Counted from the stretch's first letter, positions 42,938 to 51,490 are shown. The stretch is DNA of 64,000 bases from JACVRW01 sp963846505 (GCA_963846505.1 CAWJWD010000001.1:372001-436000), one strand, 5' to 3'. Program-made: numbers and translations. The notes: generated by a model not told the origin, from the letters alone.

Positions 42938-43858
42938 GTGAACGTCCTGATCGCGGCAGACATGGAGGGCATCGCGGGCATCGACGACTACGGGGACTGC
43001 CTGCCCTCCCACCCCGCCGCCTACGCACGCGGCTGCACGCTGATGACCGACGAGGTGCTGGTCGCGATCGACGCGCTGCGCGGCGGCGGCGCAGAGCGCA
43101 TCTCGGTCGGCGACTGGCACATGGTCGGAACCAACATCGAGCGCGAGCGAATGCCGGCCGGGGTCGAGGTACGGCCGATCGCCGATCTGGCGCTGGTGGA
43201 GAGCGAGCCCTCGTTCACGAAGGCCCATGGCGGCGGCGCGCTCGACGCGGTCGTGTTGATGGGACATCACGCCAGCACCCCGAGCCCGCACGGCTTCTCG
43301 TCGCACACGTTCGTCTGGGACATGGACGTGCGGCTCGACGGAGAGTCGCTCAGCGAGACGCAGGTCTACGCACAGGGCCTGGCCGCCGAGGGGATCCCGA
43401 TCCTCGCCGCCGCGGGCGACCGCTGGATGCTCGAGGAGCTGAGCGAGGGCGAGCTGGGCAGCGCCCGCCTGGTGGCGACCAAGGAGGGGCGGGGTCGCGC
43501 GCACGCCCGCTCGTACGACGTGGCCAGCACCCGCGCCGAGCTCGCCGCCGCGATCACCGCCGCGCTCGCAGCACCGCTGCGACCGCCCCCGGCCCGCAGC
43601 TATCCGGCCGAGCTGCGCGTCGCCGTGGGCAAGCGGGAGATCGCCCGGACGACGGTCTCCGAACCGGCGGAGCTGTTCACCGCCATCGCCACGATCTTCC
43701 GCACCAGCCAGGTCTCGCGCGAGTACCGCCAGCTCGCCAAGCTCTTCCCCGCCGGTCACGGCTCGCGCCTGCGCAAGACGCGGCGACGCCTGGGGGGCCT
43801 GCTGGCGACGCCGGTGATGCTCTCCAAGGAGCGCCACTGGCTCGCCGCCGGCAGATAG
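42938..43858 (+). CDS. M55 family D-aminopeptidase (DppA-like)
   Basis: A 306-residue peptidase. The family opening VNVLIAADMEGIAGI carries the first zinc ligands (Asp-x-Glu). SVGDWHMVGTNIERERMP and VLMGHHASTPSPHGFSSHTF hold the later His ligands and the catalytic His, and LSETQVYAQGLAAEGIPI matches DppA. Family members release D-amino acids from short peptides or peptidoglycan fragments. GTG 42938 is chosen, though GTG 42929 is in frame. It follows the membrane hydrolase closely, so the pair may be one operon handling cell-wall-derived peptides. Confidence 0.88.
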   Translation: MNVLIAADMEGIAGIDDYGDCLPSHPAAYARGCTLMTDEVLVAIDALRGGGAERISVGDWHMVGTNIERERMPAGVEVRPIADLALVESEPSFTKAHGGGALDAVVLMGHHASTPSPHGFSSHTFVWDMDVRLDGESLSETQVYAQGLAAEGIPILAAAGDRWMLEELSEGELGSARLVATKEGRGRAHARSYDVASTRAELAAAITAALAAPLRPPPARSYPAELRVAVGKREIARTTVSEPAELFTAIATIFRTSQVSREYRQLAKLFPAGHGSRLRKTRRRLGGLLATPVMLSKERHWLAAGR

Positions 43859-43928
43859 GCCGCCGCCGGTCGTCCCCGGCTCGCCGAAATCGCGCATCGC
43901 GGCCTGGATCCGTCGGCCCGCCGCTACG

Positions 43929-44726
43929 GTGTCGCGCGTGATCGACGAGCGGCTGATCCGCGGACTGCACATCGACGCCGCCGACCGCGCGGGGACCACC
44001 GGCGCCGTCCGCGCACACGAGCTGTTCCAGGCATCGACGCTCGGAGCGCTGCTGGCGGGCCGCTTCGACGGCGACCTGAGCTTCGCCGAGCTGGCGAGAC
44101 ACGGTGACCTCGGGCTTGGCACGCTCAACGGCCTCGACGGCGAGATGATCGCGATCGACGGCGAGTTCCTGCGCGCGGACGTGGACGGACGCCTCGGACC
44201 GATCCCGCCGTCGGCCAAGACGCCGTTCGCGGTCGTGACCCGCTTCGAGCCGACGATCGCCTTCGACCTCGACGGACCGCTCGACCACCACGCCTTCCTC
44301 GCCGAGCTCGAGCGTCACGTCCCGTCGAACGCACCGGCCTGCGCGATCCGCGCCGACGGCGACTTCGAGCTCGTGCACGCCCGCTCCGTTCCCCGCCAGC
44401 GTCCGCCCTACCGCACGCTCGCCGAGGCAGCGGCCGACCAGCAGGAGTTCCGCTTCGAAGCGGTGTCGGGAACGCTGGTCGGCTTCCGCTTCCCCGACCA
44501 CGTCGACGGCATCGAGCTGCCGGGCTTCCACCTCCACTTCGCCGACGCCGCCCGGGCACGGGGCGGCCACGTGCTCGCCTGCCGTCCGAGCCGGCTGCAC
44601 GTCCAGATCGACCACGCCGGCGACCTCCACCTCGAGCTGCCACCGGGCATCGAGCTGCCCGACCCGGCGGCCTCGGCGCACCCCGGCGAGCAGGCCGACC
44701 TGCGCGCCATCGAGGGCGAGGGCTGA
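43929..44726 (+). CDS. budA: alpha-acetolactate decarboxylase
   Basis: A 265-residue enzyme converting 2-acetolactate to acetoin. The family opening LFQASTLGALLAGRFDGDLSFAELARHGDLGLGTLNGLDGEMIAIDG is present, and the zinc-binding His residues are visible in GFHLHFAD and GGHVL. A long C-terminal beta strand (QIDHAGDLHLELP) closes the fold. The start may be GTG 43929 or GTG 43938. Neither acetolactate synthase nor butanediol dehydrogenase is adjacent. The gene is probably a single unit, ended by a hairpin between convergent genes. Confidence 0.92.
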   Translation: MSRVIDERLIRGLHIDAADRAGTTGAVRAHELFQASTLGALLAGRFDGDLSFAELARHGDLGLGTLNGLDGEMIAIDGEFLRADVDGRLGPIPPSAKTPFAVVTRFEPTIAFDLDGPLDHHAFLAELERHVPSNAPACAIRADGDFELVHARSVPRQRPPYRTLAEAAADQQEFRFEAVSGTLVGFRFPDHVDGIELPGFHLHFADAARARGGHVLACRPSRLHVQIDHAGDLHLELPPGIELPDPAASAHPGEQADLRAIEGEG

Positions 44727-44733
44727 GGGGCCC

Positions 44734-44750
44734 CCGACGCCCTGCGTCGG
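44734..44750. terminator. hairpin between convergent genes
   Basis: CCGACGC and GCGTCGG form a 7-bp stem with a CCT loop, 7 bases after the acetolactate decarboxylase stop and 6 bases before the end of the opposite gene. Confidence 0.55.
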
Positions 44751-44756
44751 CCGCGG

Positions 44757-45179
44757 TCAGCGCCCCGCGTTCGCGTGGAGCGTTCCGCCGAGGTCGCTGC
44801 ACATGTCCCCGAAGGAATCCGACCTGCCCACGCCGCTGACGGCCGTCAGCTCGTCGCCGACCACGCAGAAGGGCCGTCCCCAGGGCACCGTGGTCGCTGC
44901 CGCGAGCAGGCTGCGCTTCGAGTCGAACCGTGCGTACATGAGCAGCTCGCACAAGAACCTGGAATCGATGACCGCGGAGCTCTCGACTCCTCGCCAGCGA
45001 CGAGCGTAGGTGGCACGCTGCCCGCTGTCGACGTTCACCGAGCCGCAGCCTTCGCCCCAGTCGTATGCATGCGCGACCCGATCCGCCCCCGATCGGGGAT
45101 AGAGGTGGAAGACGAGCACGACGACGACGGCCCCGACTGCGCCGGCCGCCGCCAGCAGCCCGAGGCGACGGCGCGTCAT
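44757..45179 (-). CDS. small membrane-anchored or exported protein, partner of amidase-like gene
   Basis: A 140-residue protein starting MTRRRLGLLAAAG, with one N-terminal membrane helix (about residues 6-28) that could be a signal anchor. The rest is extracytoplasmic and contains four Cys (WGEGCGSV, RFLCELLMY, RPFCVVGD, FGDMCSDL), suitable for two disulfides. No family recognised. ATG 45179 overlaps the TGA of the upstream amidase-like gene (ATGA), so the two are co-translated and probably act together at the cell surface. Confidence 0.7.
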   Translation of the reverse strand: MTRRRLGLLAAAGAVGAVVVVLVFHLYPRSGADRVAHAYDWGEGCGSVNVDSGQRATYARRWRGVESSAVIDSRFLCELLMYARFDSKRSLLAAATTVPWGRPFCVVGDELTAVSGVGRSDSFGDMCSDLGGTLHANAGR

Positions 45180-45568
45180 CCGATGTTCGCCGCCGTGTGG
45201 ATGGGCCGGACCTTCCAATAGGCCCAGTTGCCGGAGCCGACTTGGTCGTTCAACCGAGCCCTCGTGTTGGCGAACGGCCAGTGCCGGGCCCCCGAGTGCT
45301 GGGCGATCCAAGGCCTCGAGCCGCCTCGCGTGACGACGAGGGCGTGGGTCACGTGATCGAGCTCGGTGCCGTGCCCGTTCAGGATGATCAGGTCGCCGGG
45401 CTTCAGCGCCTCCTCCGGACCGAGGTAGGACAGCAGGCCGGACGTGCCCGAGACGGCATCCGAGTACGAGCCCGCCGCCGTCCCCGGAGCGGCGAGGCAG
45501 ACCACGACGACCGTCGCCCACAGCAATGTCCACACACGCGGCAGCGACCGGCGGCAAGGTGACGGCAT
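45176..45568 (-). CDS. truncated amidase_6-like secreted protein
   Basis: A 130-residue exported protein with signal peptide (SLPRVWTLLWATVVVVCLAAP...). The mature part matches only the second half of putative amidase (amidase_6/NlpC-like) domains: LKPGDLIILNGHGTELDHVTHALVV carries the Gly-Asp and catalytic-type His, and RPWIAQHSGARHWPF the later conserved Gln-His. The first half, which should hold the DCTNFVSQ-type Cys, is absent, so it is probably inactive or a binding protein. TTGGAGGAAACG just before ATG 45568 is a good ribosome-binding site, so the start is firm. Confidence 0.72.
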   Translation of the reverse strand: MPSPCRRSLPRVWTLLWATVVVVCLAAPGTAAGSYSDAVSGTSGLLSYLGPEEALKPGDLIILNGHGTELDHVTHALVVTRGGSRPWIAQHSGARHWPFANTRARLNDQVGSGNWAYWKVRPIHTAANIG

Positions 45569-45741
45569 CGTTTCCTCCAACCCGCAGCCAGACGGTGCGG
45601 CCAGTGAACGTTTGTCAGGACGAGTCCGGCGCGCGCACCCTCACAGACCCGTGCGCTCAAATCAAGAGCAGTACAACGGATGTCTAGGACGAAACAGACG
45701 ATTCTGCGTAAACGCCGAGCTCGGGGGGTTATCCTGACCGC

Positions 45742-47109
45742 GTGAAGGGCGTGACCAGGTATGCGAAGAGCGGTGACGTCCACATCGCATACCAGGTGAT
45801 CGGCGACGGCCCGCGCGACATCGTCTTCGTACCGGGGTGGGTCTCGCACGTGGAGCGCGGCTGGGCCTTCCCGGCGTTCGCGCACCTGCTGGAGCGGCTT
45901 GCGTCCTTCTCCCGCCTGATCATCTTCGACAAGCGCGGGACCGGGCTCTCGGACCCGGTGGCGACGGTTCCCACGCTCGAAGAGCGCATGGCCGATCTAC
46001 GCGCGCTGATGGACGAGGTGAGCTCCGAGCGGGCGATCCTCTTCGGCGAGTGCGAGGGCGTCCCCCTGTCGGTCGTCTTCGCGGCCGCGCATCCGGAGCG
46101 AGTCGACGGCTTGCTGCTGTACGGGGGCATGCCGGGCGTGCACGTGAACCCGGACGAGCCGCGATGGATCGACGAGGCCGACGGACTGCGGGACGCCGTC
46201 GACCACTGGGGTCAGGGCAAGACCCTCGAGCTGTTCGCGCCGAGCCTCGCCGGCAACGAGCGCGACCGCCGCTCGATGGGCGAGTTCGAGCGCGCCGCCG
46301 CCAGCCCGGGCATGGCGTGCGCGCTGCTGCAGTCGCTGCGGGACATCGACGTCGCGACGGCCGCGGCCAGCGTCCACGTACCCACGCTGATCCTCCACCG
46401 CCGCGACGACTACGTCCCCATCGGACCGGCCCGTGAGCTCGCACGGCTGATCCCGGGTTCGCGCTTCGTGGAGCTGGAGGGCAGGGACCACGCCCTGACC
46501 GTCGGGGACACCGAGGCGATCGTGGGTGAGGTCGAGGAGTTCGTGACCGGCACGCGCCGGCAGCCGGAGCCGACCCGGGCGCTGCTCACGGTGCTGTTCA
46601 CGGACATCGTCGGCTCGACGCGGCTGGCAGCCGAGCTGGGGGACTCGCGCTGGCGGACGCTCCTGGACGCGCACAACCAGATCGTCCGACGCCAGCTCGA
46701 GGAGCATCGCGGCCGGGAGGTGAAGACCATCGGGGACGGGTTCCTCGTGACCTTCGACGGGCCGGCGCGCGCGATCTGGTGCGCCAGGGCGATCACGGAA
46801 GCGGTGCGCGAATTGGACGTCCACGTGCGAGCCGGCATCCACACGGGCGAGGCCGAGTTGCTCGGCGACGACATCGGCGGCATGGCGGTGCACATCGGCG
46901 CCCGGGTCGTCGCGCTGGCCGGGCCGGACGAGGTGCTCGTGACGAGGACCGTGCGGGACCTCGTAGCGGGATCGGGCATCGCCTTCACCGACCGTGGAGC
47001 CCACGAGCTGAAGGGCGTCCCCGGCAAGTGGGACGTGCTGGCCGTCGCGGCGGACGCTGGCCGGCCGCTCGTGCAGTCCGCGCTCGACCAGCCGTCGCTC
47101 GCCGGCTGA
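45742..47109 (+). CDS. alpha/beta hydrolase fused to class III adenylate/guanylate cyclase
   Basis: A 455-residue cytoplasmic protein. Residues 1-265 form an alpha/beta hydrolase domain (VHIAYQVIGDGPRDIVFVPG at the start); the nucleophile elbow reads GECEG, with Cys in place of the usual Ser, so it may be a ligand-binding domain. Residues 275-445 are a class III cyclase: LFTDIVGSTRLAAELGD with the metal Asp, KTIGDGFLVTFDGPARA with Lys and the second Asp, and HIGARVVALAGPDEVLVT, where His replaces the transition-state Asn and Arg is kept. Fusions of this type are common in Mycobacterium and relatives. It starts at GTG 45742 and faces the three-TM gene tail to tail. Confidence 0.88.
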   Translation: MKGVTRYAKSGDVHIAYQVIGDGPRDIVFVPGWVSHVERGWAFPAFAHLLERLASFSRLIIFDKRGTGLSDPVATVPTLEERMADLRALMDEVSSERAILFGECEGVPLSVVFAAAHPERVDGLLLYGGMPGVHVNPDEPRWIDEADGLRDAVDHWGQGKTLELFAPSLAGNERDRRSMGEFERAAASPGMACALLQSLRDIDVATAAASVHVPTLILHRRDDYVPIGPARELARLIPGSRFVELEGRDHALTVGDTEAIVGEVEEFVTGTRRQPEPTRALLTVLFTDIVGSTRLAAELGDSRWRTLLDAHNQIVRRQLEEHRGREVKTIGDGFLVTFDGPARAIWCARAITEAVRELDVHVRAGIHTGEAELLGDDIGGMAVHIGARVVALAGPDEVLVTRTVRDLVAGSGIAFTDRGAHELKGVPGKWDVLAVAADAGRPLVQSALDQPSLAG

Positions 47110-47132
47110 CCTCGATCAAGTCTATGAATCGG

Positions 47133-47822
47133 CTAGGCCACCGCGATCAAGACGATCAGCGCCAGTGCTGCGATTCCCGCGAGACCGACGAGCAGTGAAC
47201 GCAGCGCGTTGTCGACGTTCCGGTTCTTCAGGTCGCTGATCTCCCAGTTGTAGGCGAAGTCCTCGAGCAGGTGTGCGGCACGCATGCCCAGTTGCTTCGC
47301 CCTAGGCTCGGTGTGATCGAGCGGAAGGTCGGTGGGCAGGCTCCACTGCCAGACCCGGCTGCCGGCTAGCGCGCGCAGGGCATAGGTGGCGGAAATCACG
47401 AAGGCGACCGTGGTGACGAGCAGCACCGCAGCAAACATCACACGGGTCGTCGTGCTCCATAGGTTCGACTCGTCGAGCGCAAGCCCAGCTCCCCCGAGCG
47501 TGAAGCTGGCAGCGATGGCGACCGTTCCCGCGATCGTCGCCGCGCGCCGGTCCGCCGCCGCGGCTCGATCGACGGCTGTCTCGGAAATCGCCTGGACGTG
47601 ATCGAGCGTCGCCACGGCGGTCTCCTCGTCCGCGCAACACAAGCCGTCGTAGAGCTCCTCGACCGACTTGGTCACTCCACGCTCGGAATCGTAGTTCCAC
47701 CACTTTCCGTGGAGGCGCGGCCAGAGCCGGTCGCCCCAGTCGAACCGATCCCTGGGGCCCACGCGCGGACGGCCACGATCGTCTACCCCCTGGCCTTCCA
47801 CCACGAGATCCTCGCTCAGCAT
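47133..47822 (-). CDS. three-TM protein, possible SLATT/PycTM-like effector
   Basis: A 229-residue protein. A polar N-terminal region of about 90 residues (two adjacent Cys, WKWW-type aromatic patch GKWWNYDSE) leads into a helix DRAAAADRRAATIAG, two close membrane helices (about 110-130 and 140-162), a cytoplasmic helical segment, then the motif NWEISDLKNRNVDNALRSLL before a final membrane helix. This 2TM-helical-1TM design with a K-N-x-VD-A motif resembles SLATT and PycTM (DUF5706) effectors of nucleotide-signalled defence. The similarity is by eye and tentative. It overlaps the upstream gene by 7 bases. Confidence 0.6.
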   Translation of the reverse strand: MLSEDLVVEGQGVDDRGRPRVGPRDRFDWGDRLWPRLHGKWWNYDSERGVTKSVEELYDGLCCADEETAVATLDHVQAISETAVDRAAAADRRAATIAGTVAIAASFTLGGAGLALDESNLWSTTTRVMFAAVLLVTTVAFVISATYALRALAGSRVWQWSLPTDLPLDHTEPRAKQLGMRAAHLLEDFAYNWEISDLKNRNVDNALRSLLVGLAGIAALALIVLIAVA

Positions 47823-48526
47823 TCCCAACACGATACGTCGGCTCGGGCCAGTCCAGCGACGATCGCCGCAGCGCCGGCAGCGATCAGCAGCAGGCCGACG
47901 ACGACGAACGCCCAGGCGAGCGTGGGGACGTTCGGGACCTCGACTCCGGCCGAGGCATCGACGTCCACGCCACGGGCCCCGGTCGCGTTCATCACGACCA
48001 CGCGGTAGTCGCCGTCTCGGACGCGCCACTGCATCGTGGCCGACTCTGGTCCGCTCGCCCGAGCGGACCAGAAGCGCTGGCTCGCAGGCGGTGCGGGCAC
48101 CCGAGCGCCGGGGTGCAGTTCGCGGTCCTCGAGCCGGAACGGCTCGACCTCGAAGTCGCCGACCTCCTCCACGGGGGCCGACGCGAGGTAGCGCTCGACA
48201 GCCGCCGCCGGGCCGATGCCGACGAAGACGCCGGTGCCGGAGCGCCGGGCGGCGGCCGTGAGCCGCAGCTCAGGGTCGCCGAGCGCGTCCGCGACGCCGT
48301 CTACGCCGTCTACGTCCGCAACCGACGACACCAACGCGCTCGTCGGCGTCGAGATGCGCTGCGAGCCCGACGTGACGGTGCCGTCACCGCCGAGCACGGC
48401 GAAGACCGCGCCGCCGACGAGCGCAAGCAGCGTCCCGGCGAGCGCAAGCAGGGTGCCGGCTATGACCAGCGCGGGACGTGCGCCATTGGTGGTTGAACGG
48501 GGCTTGGTGAGCTGGGCGGTGGTCAT
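47816..48526 (-). CDS. membrane protein with two terminal TM helices
   Basis: A 236-residue protein with an N-terminal helix (about residues 18-45, LVIAGTLLALAGTLLALVGG), an extracytoplasmic middle of about 150 residues with no Cys and many acidic residues, and a C-terminal helix (about 205-227). No known domain is recognised. The middle contains VFVGIGPAAAVERYLASAPVEE, a pattern seen in unnamed actinobacterial membrane proteins. Its stop overlaps the start of the following three-TM gene by 7 bases, so they are coupled. Divergent from nothing; a weak promoter should lie near 48530-48560. Confidence 0.7.
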   Translation of the reverse strand: MTTAQLTKPRSTTNGARPALVIAGTLLALAGTLLALVGGAVFAVLGGDGTVTSGSQRISTPTSALVSSVADVDGVDGVADALGDPELRLTAAARRSGTGVFVGIGPAAAVERYLASAPVEEVGDFEVEPFRLEDRELHPGARVPAPPASQRFWSARASGPESATMQWRVRDGDYRVVVMNATGARGVDVDASAGVEVPNVPTLAWAFVVVGLLLIAAGAAAIVAGLARADVSCWEC

Positions 48527-48642
48527 CGGGGCTCCTCGAAGGTGGTTGACGTGTGTGTCAAACCAGCCTGAACGCCCGATGGCTGCTGATCATCGGGGAG
48601 ACCCCCTAGACGTCGACCCTGAACGGCGGAGCCGTTCTTGCG

Positions 48643-48813
48643 TCAGTCCTCGCGGCCCACGACGTACGCCTTCCGGTCCTTGGACAGACCGGAGTTGGCG
48701 ACCGCCTCCGCCTTCTTGATCGTGTCCGCCTCCACCACGATCTGCTCGGACGACGTAACCACCCAAGACCGTACGGGGTCGTAGGACTCGATATTGATCT
48801 TCCACCGCGTCAT
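48643..48813 (-). CDS. small basic protein of unknown function
   Basis: A 56-residue protein, starting MTRWKINIESYDP and ending in KDRKAYVVGRED. The sequence is Lys- and Val-rich with balanced codon use, unlike random frames in this GC-rich DNA, and predicts beta strands (WVVTSSEQIVVEAD) and one helix. It may be a small KH- or YcfA-like protein but I cannot name it. The first possible start, GTG 48831, is less likely. It sits between two membrane-protein genes on the same strand. Confidence 0.5.
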   Translation of the reverse strand: MTRWKINIESYDPVRSWVVTSSEQIVVEADTIKKAEAVANSGLSKDRKAYVVGRED

Positions 48814-48867
48814 CGGAACCGATGTTCGCACAGCGCAGCAGCCAGGCCCAAGGGAACTGGCGTCCGG

Positions 48868-49026
48868 TCAGCGACTCGAGCGATCCACGAACACCTGGCC
48901 TATGCCGCCCACGACCACCAGGACGAGCCCCGGCAGCTCGAGGGCCTGCACGCCGACGATGAAGCCGACGATCGCCAGTGCGCAGCCGACGAAGAACGCG
49001 ACGAGCAGGAGAGTCCCGAGCGACAC
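48868..49026 (-). CDS. small two-TM membrane protein (52 aa)
   Basis: Read from GTG 49026 to TGA 48868, this frame encodes 52 residues: SLGTLLLVAFFVGCALAIVG forms one membrane helix and PGLVLVVVGGIGQVF a second, ending VDRSSR. It is too short for automatic callers but has the composition of a real small membrane protein. Start codons at 49083 (opposite strand) and 49026 imply a divergent promoter. Function unknown. Confidence 0.5.
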   Translation of the reverse strand: MSLGTLLLVAFFVGCALAIVGFIVGVQALELPGLVLVVVGGIGQVFVDRSSR

Positions 49027-49082
49027 ACGGCCAGCCTACCCCGGCGTCGCCGCCACAGTGGCCGACTAGCATGCCCGTCGTC

Positions 49083-49853
49083 ATGACAGATGACAGAGGT
49101 GCGACCGGGGCGCTCTACGACGAGATCGGTCGCACCTACAGCGGGGCCCGGCGTACCGAGCCACGCATCGCGCGGCGGATCTGGCAGGCGCTCGGAGACG
49201 CGCGGACCGTCCTCAACGTCGGCGCGGGCACCGGTTCCTACGAACCGCCCGACCGCGACGTCACCGCTGTCGAGCCCTCCGCCGTCATGCGCGAGCAACG
49301 ACCACCCGGCGCTGCGCCATGCATCGCCGCGGCCGCCGAGGACCTCCCGTTCCCCGACCGATCCTTCGACGCCGCGATGGCGATCCTCTCCGATCATCAC
49401 TGGCGCGACCCGATCGCAGGCCTGCGAGAAATGGCTCGCGTGGCCAAGCGCGTCGTCGTCCTCCAATGGGACGACACCCTCATCCCCCACTTCTGGCTCG
49501 TGCGCGACTACCTCCCGGAATTCGTCGCGGCAGGCGCAGATGGCCCTTCGCTTGCCGAACGTGCCGCAGCCATCGAGGCCGAGATGGACGTCGTGCCCAT
49601 TCCCTGGGACTGCGTCGACGGCTTCTTCCACGCCCATTGGCGACGCCCGCACGGCTACCTCCGAGAACAGGTCCGCCGTGGCACGTCCGCCTGGGCGCGA
49701 GTAGGACCCCAGGTCGAGCAACGCGTGGTCGAGGCGCTCGCTGCCGACCTCGCCTCCGGGGCTTGGCGAGAACGGAATCGCGAGCTGCTCGACCTACCCG
49801 AAGCCGACCTCGGCGCCCGTCTCCTCGTCGCGCACGAGCGGCCTGCCCGGTAA
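49083..49853 (+). CDS. SAM-dependent methyltransferase
   Basis: A 256-residue class I methyltransferase of the ubiE/UPF type. Motif I is TVLNVGAGTGSYEP, motif II is VTAVEPSAVM, motif III-IV includes AEDLPFPDRSFDAAMAILSDHHW, and ARVAKRVVVLQWD is the post-IV strand. The conserved opening YDEIGRTYSGARRTEPRIA is found in a large actinobacterial group of uncharacterised members. ATG 49083 is preceded by a GTC and lies 57 bases from the divergent 52-residue gene. It converges on the sigma factor gene. Substrate unknown. Confidence 0.88.
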   Translation: MTDDRGATGALYDEIGRTYSGARRTEPRIARRIWQALGDARTVLNVGAGTGSYEPPDRDVTAVEPSAVMREQRPPGAAPCIAAAAEDLPFPDRSFDAAMAILSDHHWRDPIAGLREMARVAKRVVVLQWDDTLIPHFWLVRDYLPEFVAAGADGPSLAERAAAIEAEMDVVPIPWDCVDGFFHAHWRRPHGYLREQVRRGTSAWARVGPQVEQRVVEALAADLASGAWRERNRELLDLPEADLGARLLVAHERPAR

Positions 49854-49914
49854 CGCGCTCGAGGCGTCGGGGGCTCGGATACCGGAACCCCGGCGAAGCG
49901 GTCGGTGATCGCGC

Positions 49915-50967
49915 TCATCGCTCCGTCCCGAATCCGGCGTGCAACTGGAGGATCGGGTCCGTGGCGGTGCGCCGGTCGGGCAGCCCGAACGTCCGGAAGA
50001 GCGAGGGCAGGAACGGCTGCAGGAAGTTGTGGACACCGGCGACGGTCGGCGTGCCGTCGCTCGCGGCGACCGGCTCGAGGACCGTCAGCGACCACGGCAG
50101 CCAGGCGCCGGACTCGGGGTCGGCCTTGTAGGCCGCGAAGGCCGGGCAGCCGTTGGCCGCGACGGCGATCAGCTTCGCGCCGCGGCAGGCGGAGCCCTGG
50201 CCGAACATGAAGCGGCCGACCTGCTCGGGGCCGCGCAGCCACAGCGCCAGCGGCGGCATGTCGAAGACCACGTCGTAGCGCAGCAGCGCGACGATCCGGT
50301 CGATGTCGTACTCGGCGAAGGCCTCGAGGTACTGCTCCAGCAGCCGGCGCTCGTCCTCGTCGCTGGGGCGCGCGGGCGCGTCGGCGTCCTGCAGCGCCAG
50401 CTCGTCGAGCGTGGCCCGCGCGCGCTGCAGGGCGCTGTTGACCGACGGCACGGACGTGTCCAGCAGCTCGGCGACCTCCTTCGCGCTCCAGCGCAGCACC
50501 TCGCGCAGCACGAGCACCACGCGCTGACGCGCCGGCAGGTGCTGGAGCGCGGCGACGAACGCGAGCCGCAGGGCCTCGCGGTCCGCGGTCCGGGTCGCGG
50601 GGTCGGCGTCGGGATCGACGATCTGGCCGTCGGCGATCGGCAGGACCCAGGTCGACTCCGGCAGGGCGGCTCCGACCGGAGTGTCCGCCGTCCCGGGGTC
50701 GGCGAGGTCGACCGGCCGCGCGCGGCGCTTGCGGCCCTCGATCTGGTCGAGGCAGACGTTGGTGGCAATCCGGAACAGCCACGACTTCAGCGCGGGTCGC
50801 TCGACCAGCGTGTCCGATCCTCGCCAGGCGCGAAGCAGCGTCTCCTGGGTGGCGTCCTCGGCCTCGAAGCCCGAGCCGAGCATCCGGTAGCAGTAGCCGG
50901 TCAGCGCGGGCCGCAGGCGCTCCAGATCCTGCTCGAACGCCGGCTGGCCGGTGACGGACGCGGGCAT
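49915..50967 (-). CDS. ECF sigma factor with SnoaL-like C-terminal domain (SigG-like)
   Basis: A 350-residue sigma-70 family factor. Region 2 is in FEQDLERLRPALTGYCYRMLGSGFEAEDATQETLLRAWRG, region 4 is in LQHLPARQRVVLVLREVLRWSAKEVAELLDTSVPSVNSALQRARATL, and the linker is long. The C-terminal 130 residues form a SnoaL-like domain (YDVVFDMPPLALWLRGPEQVGRFM), as in SigG/TIGR02960 factors, where this tail replaces a separate anti-sigma factor. ATG 50967 is chosen over GTG 51030. It is divergent from the glyoxalase and AhpD-type genes, its likely targets. Confidence 0.9.
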   Translation of the reverse strand: MPASVTGQPAFEQDLERLRPALTGYCYRMLGSGFEAEDATQETLLRAWRGSDTLVERPALKSWLFRIATNVCLDQIEGRKRRARPVDLADPGTADTPVGAALPESTWVLPIADGQIVDPDADPATRTADREALRLAFVAALQHLPARQRVVLVLREVLRWSAKEVAELLDTSVPSVNSALQRARATLDELALQDADAPARPSDEDERRLLEQYLEAFAEYDIDRIVALLRYDVVFDMPPLALWLRGPEQVGRFMFGQGSACRGAKLIAVAANGCPAFAAYKADPESGAWLPWSLTVLEPVAASDGTPTVAGVHNFLQPFLPSLFRTFGLPDRRTATDPILQLHAGFGTER

Positions 50968-51055
50968 CCGGGAGATCGTAGCCAGCGCCCACCGATGAGT
51001 TTTGGTCGCGACGACCGTCCTTGCCTCCAACAGACCCGAACCAAGGAGTCACACC

Positions 51056-51490
51056 ATGTCCCGCCTGCTGTTCCTCAACCTCCCCGTCGCCGACCTGCCG
51101 GCCAGCCGCACGTTCTTCGACCGGCTCGGGTTCGACTTCGACGAGCGGTTCTGCGATGACCAGGCCGCCTGCATGGTCGTCAGCGACCAGGCCTACGTGA
51201 TGCTGCTGCAGCGCGACCGCTTCGCCGACTTCGTCACCAAGCCGGTCGCCGACGCCAGCGAGGCCACGGCCCTCACCGTCGCCGTCAGCGCCGATGACCG
51301 CGAGGCGGTCGACGCCTTCGCCGACGCCGCCCTCGCCGCCGGTGCGGGCGCCGCCAAGGACCCGCAGAACTACGGCTTCATGTACCAGCGCAGCTTCCAC
51401 GACCTCGACGGCCACCTCTGGGAGGTCATGTGGATGGACCCGGTCGCCGTCGAGAAGGGCCCGGCCGAGTTCGCCGCCGAGAACGCCTGA
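51056..51490 (+). CDS. glyoxalase/VOC family protein
   Basis: A 144-residue VOC-fold protein. Two beta-alpha-beta-beta-beta modules are visible: LFLNLPVADLPASRTFFDRLGFDFDERF and the second with HDLDGHLWEVMWMDP carrying a metal-type His-Glu. The family covers lactoylglutathione lyases, dioxygenases and resistance proteins; this short form is of the PhnB/COG3607 kind. AAGGAG lies 8 bases before ATG 51056. It diverges from the sigma factor gene and is probably under its control. A strong hairpin follows. Confidence 0.88.
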   Translation: MSRLLFLNLPVADLPASRTFFDRLGFDFDERFCDDQAACMVVSDQAYVMLLQRDRFADFVTKPVADASEATALTVAVSADDREAVDAFADAALAAGAGAAKDPQNYGFMYQRSFHDLDGHLWEVMWMDPVAVEKGPAEFAAENA

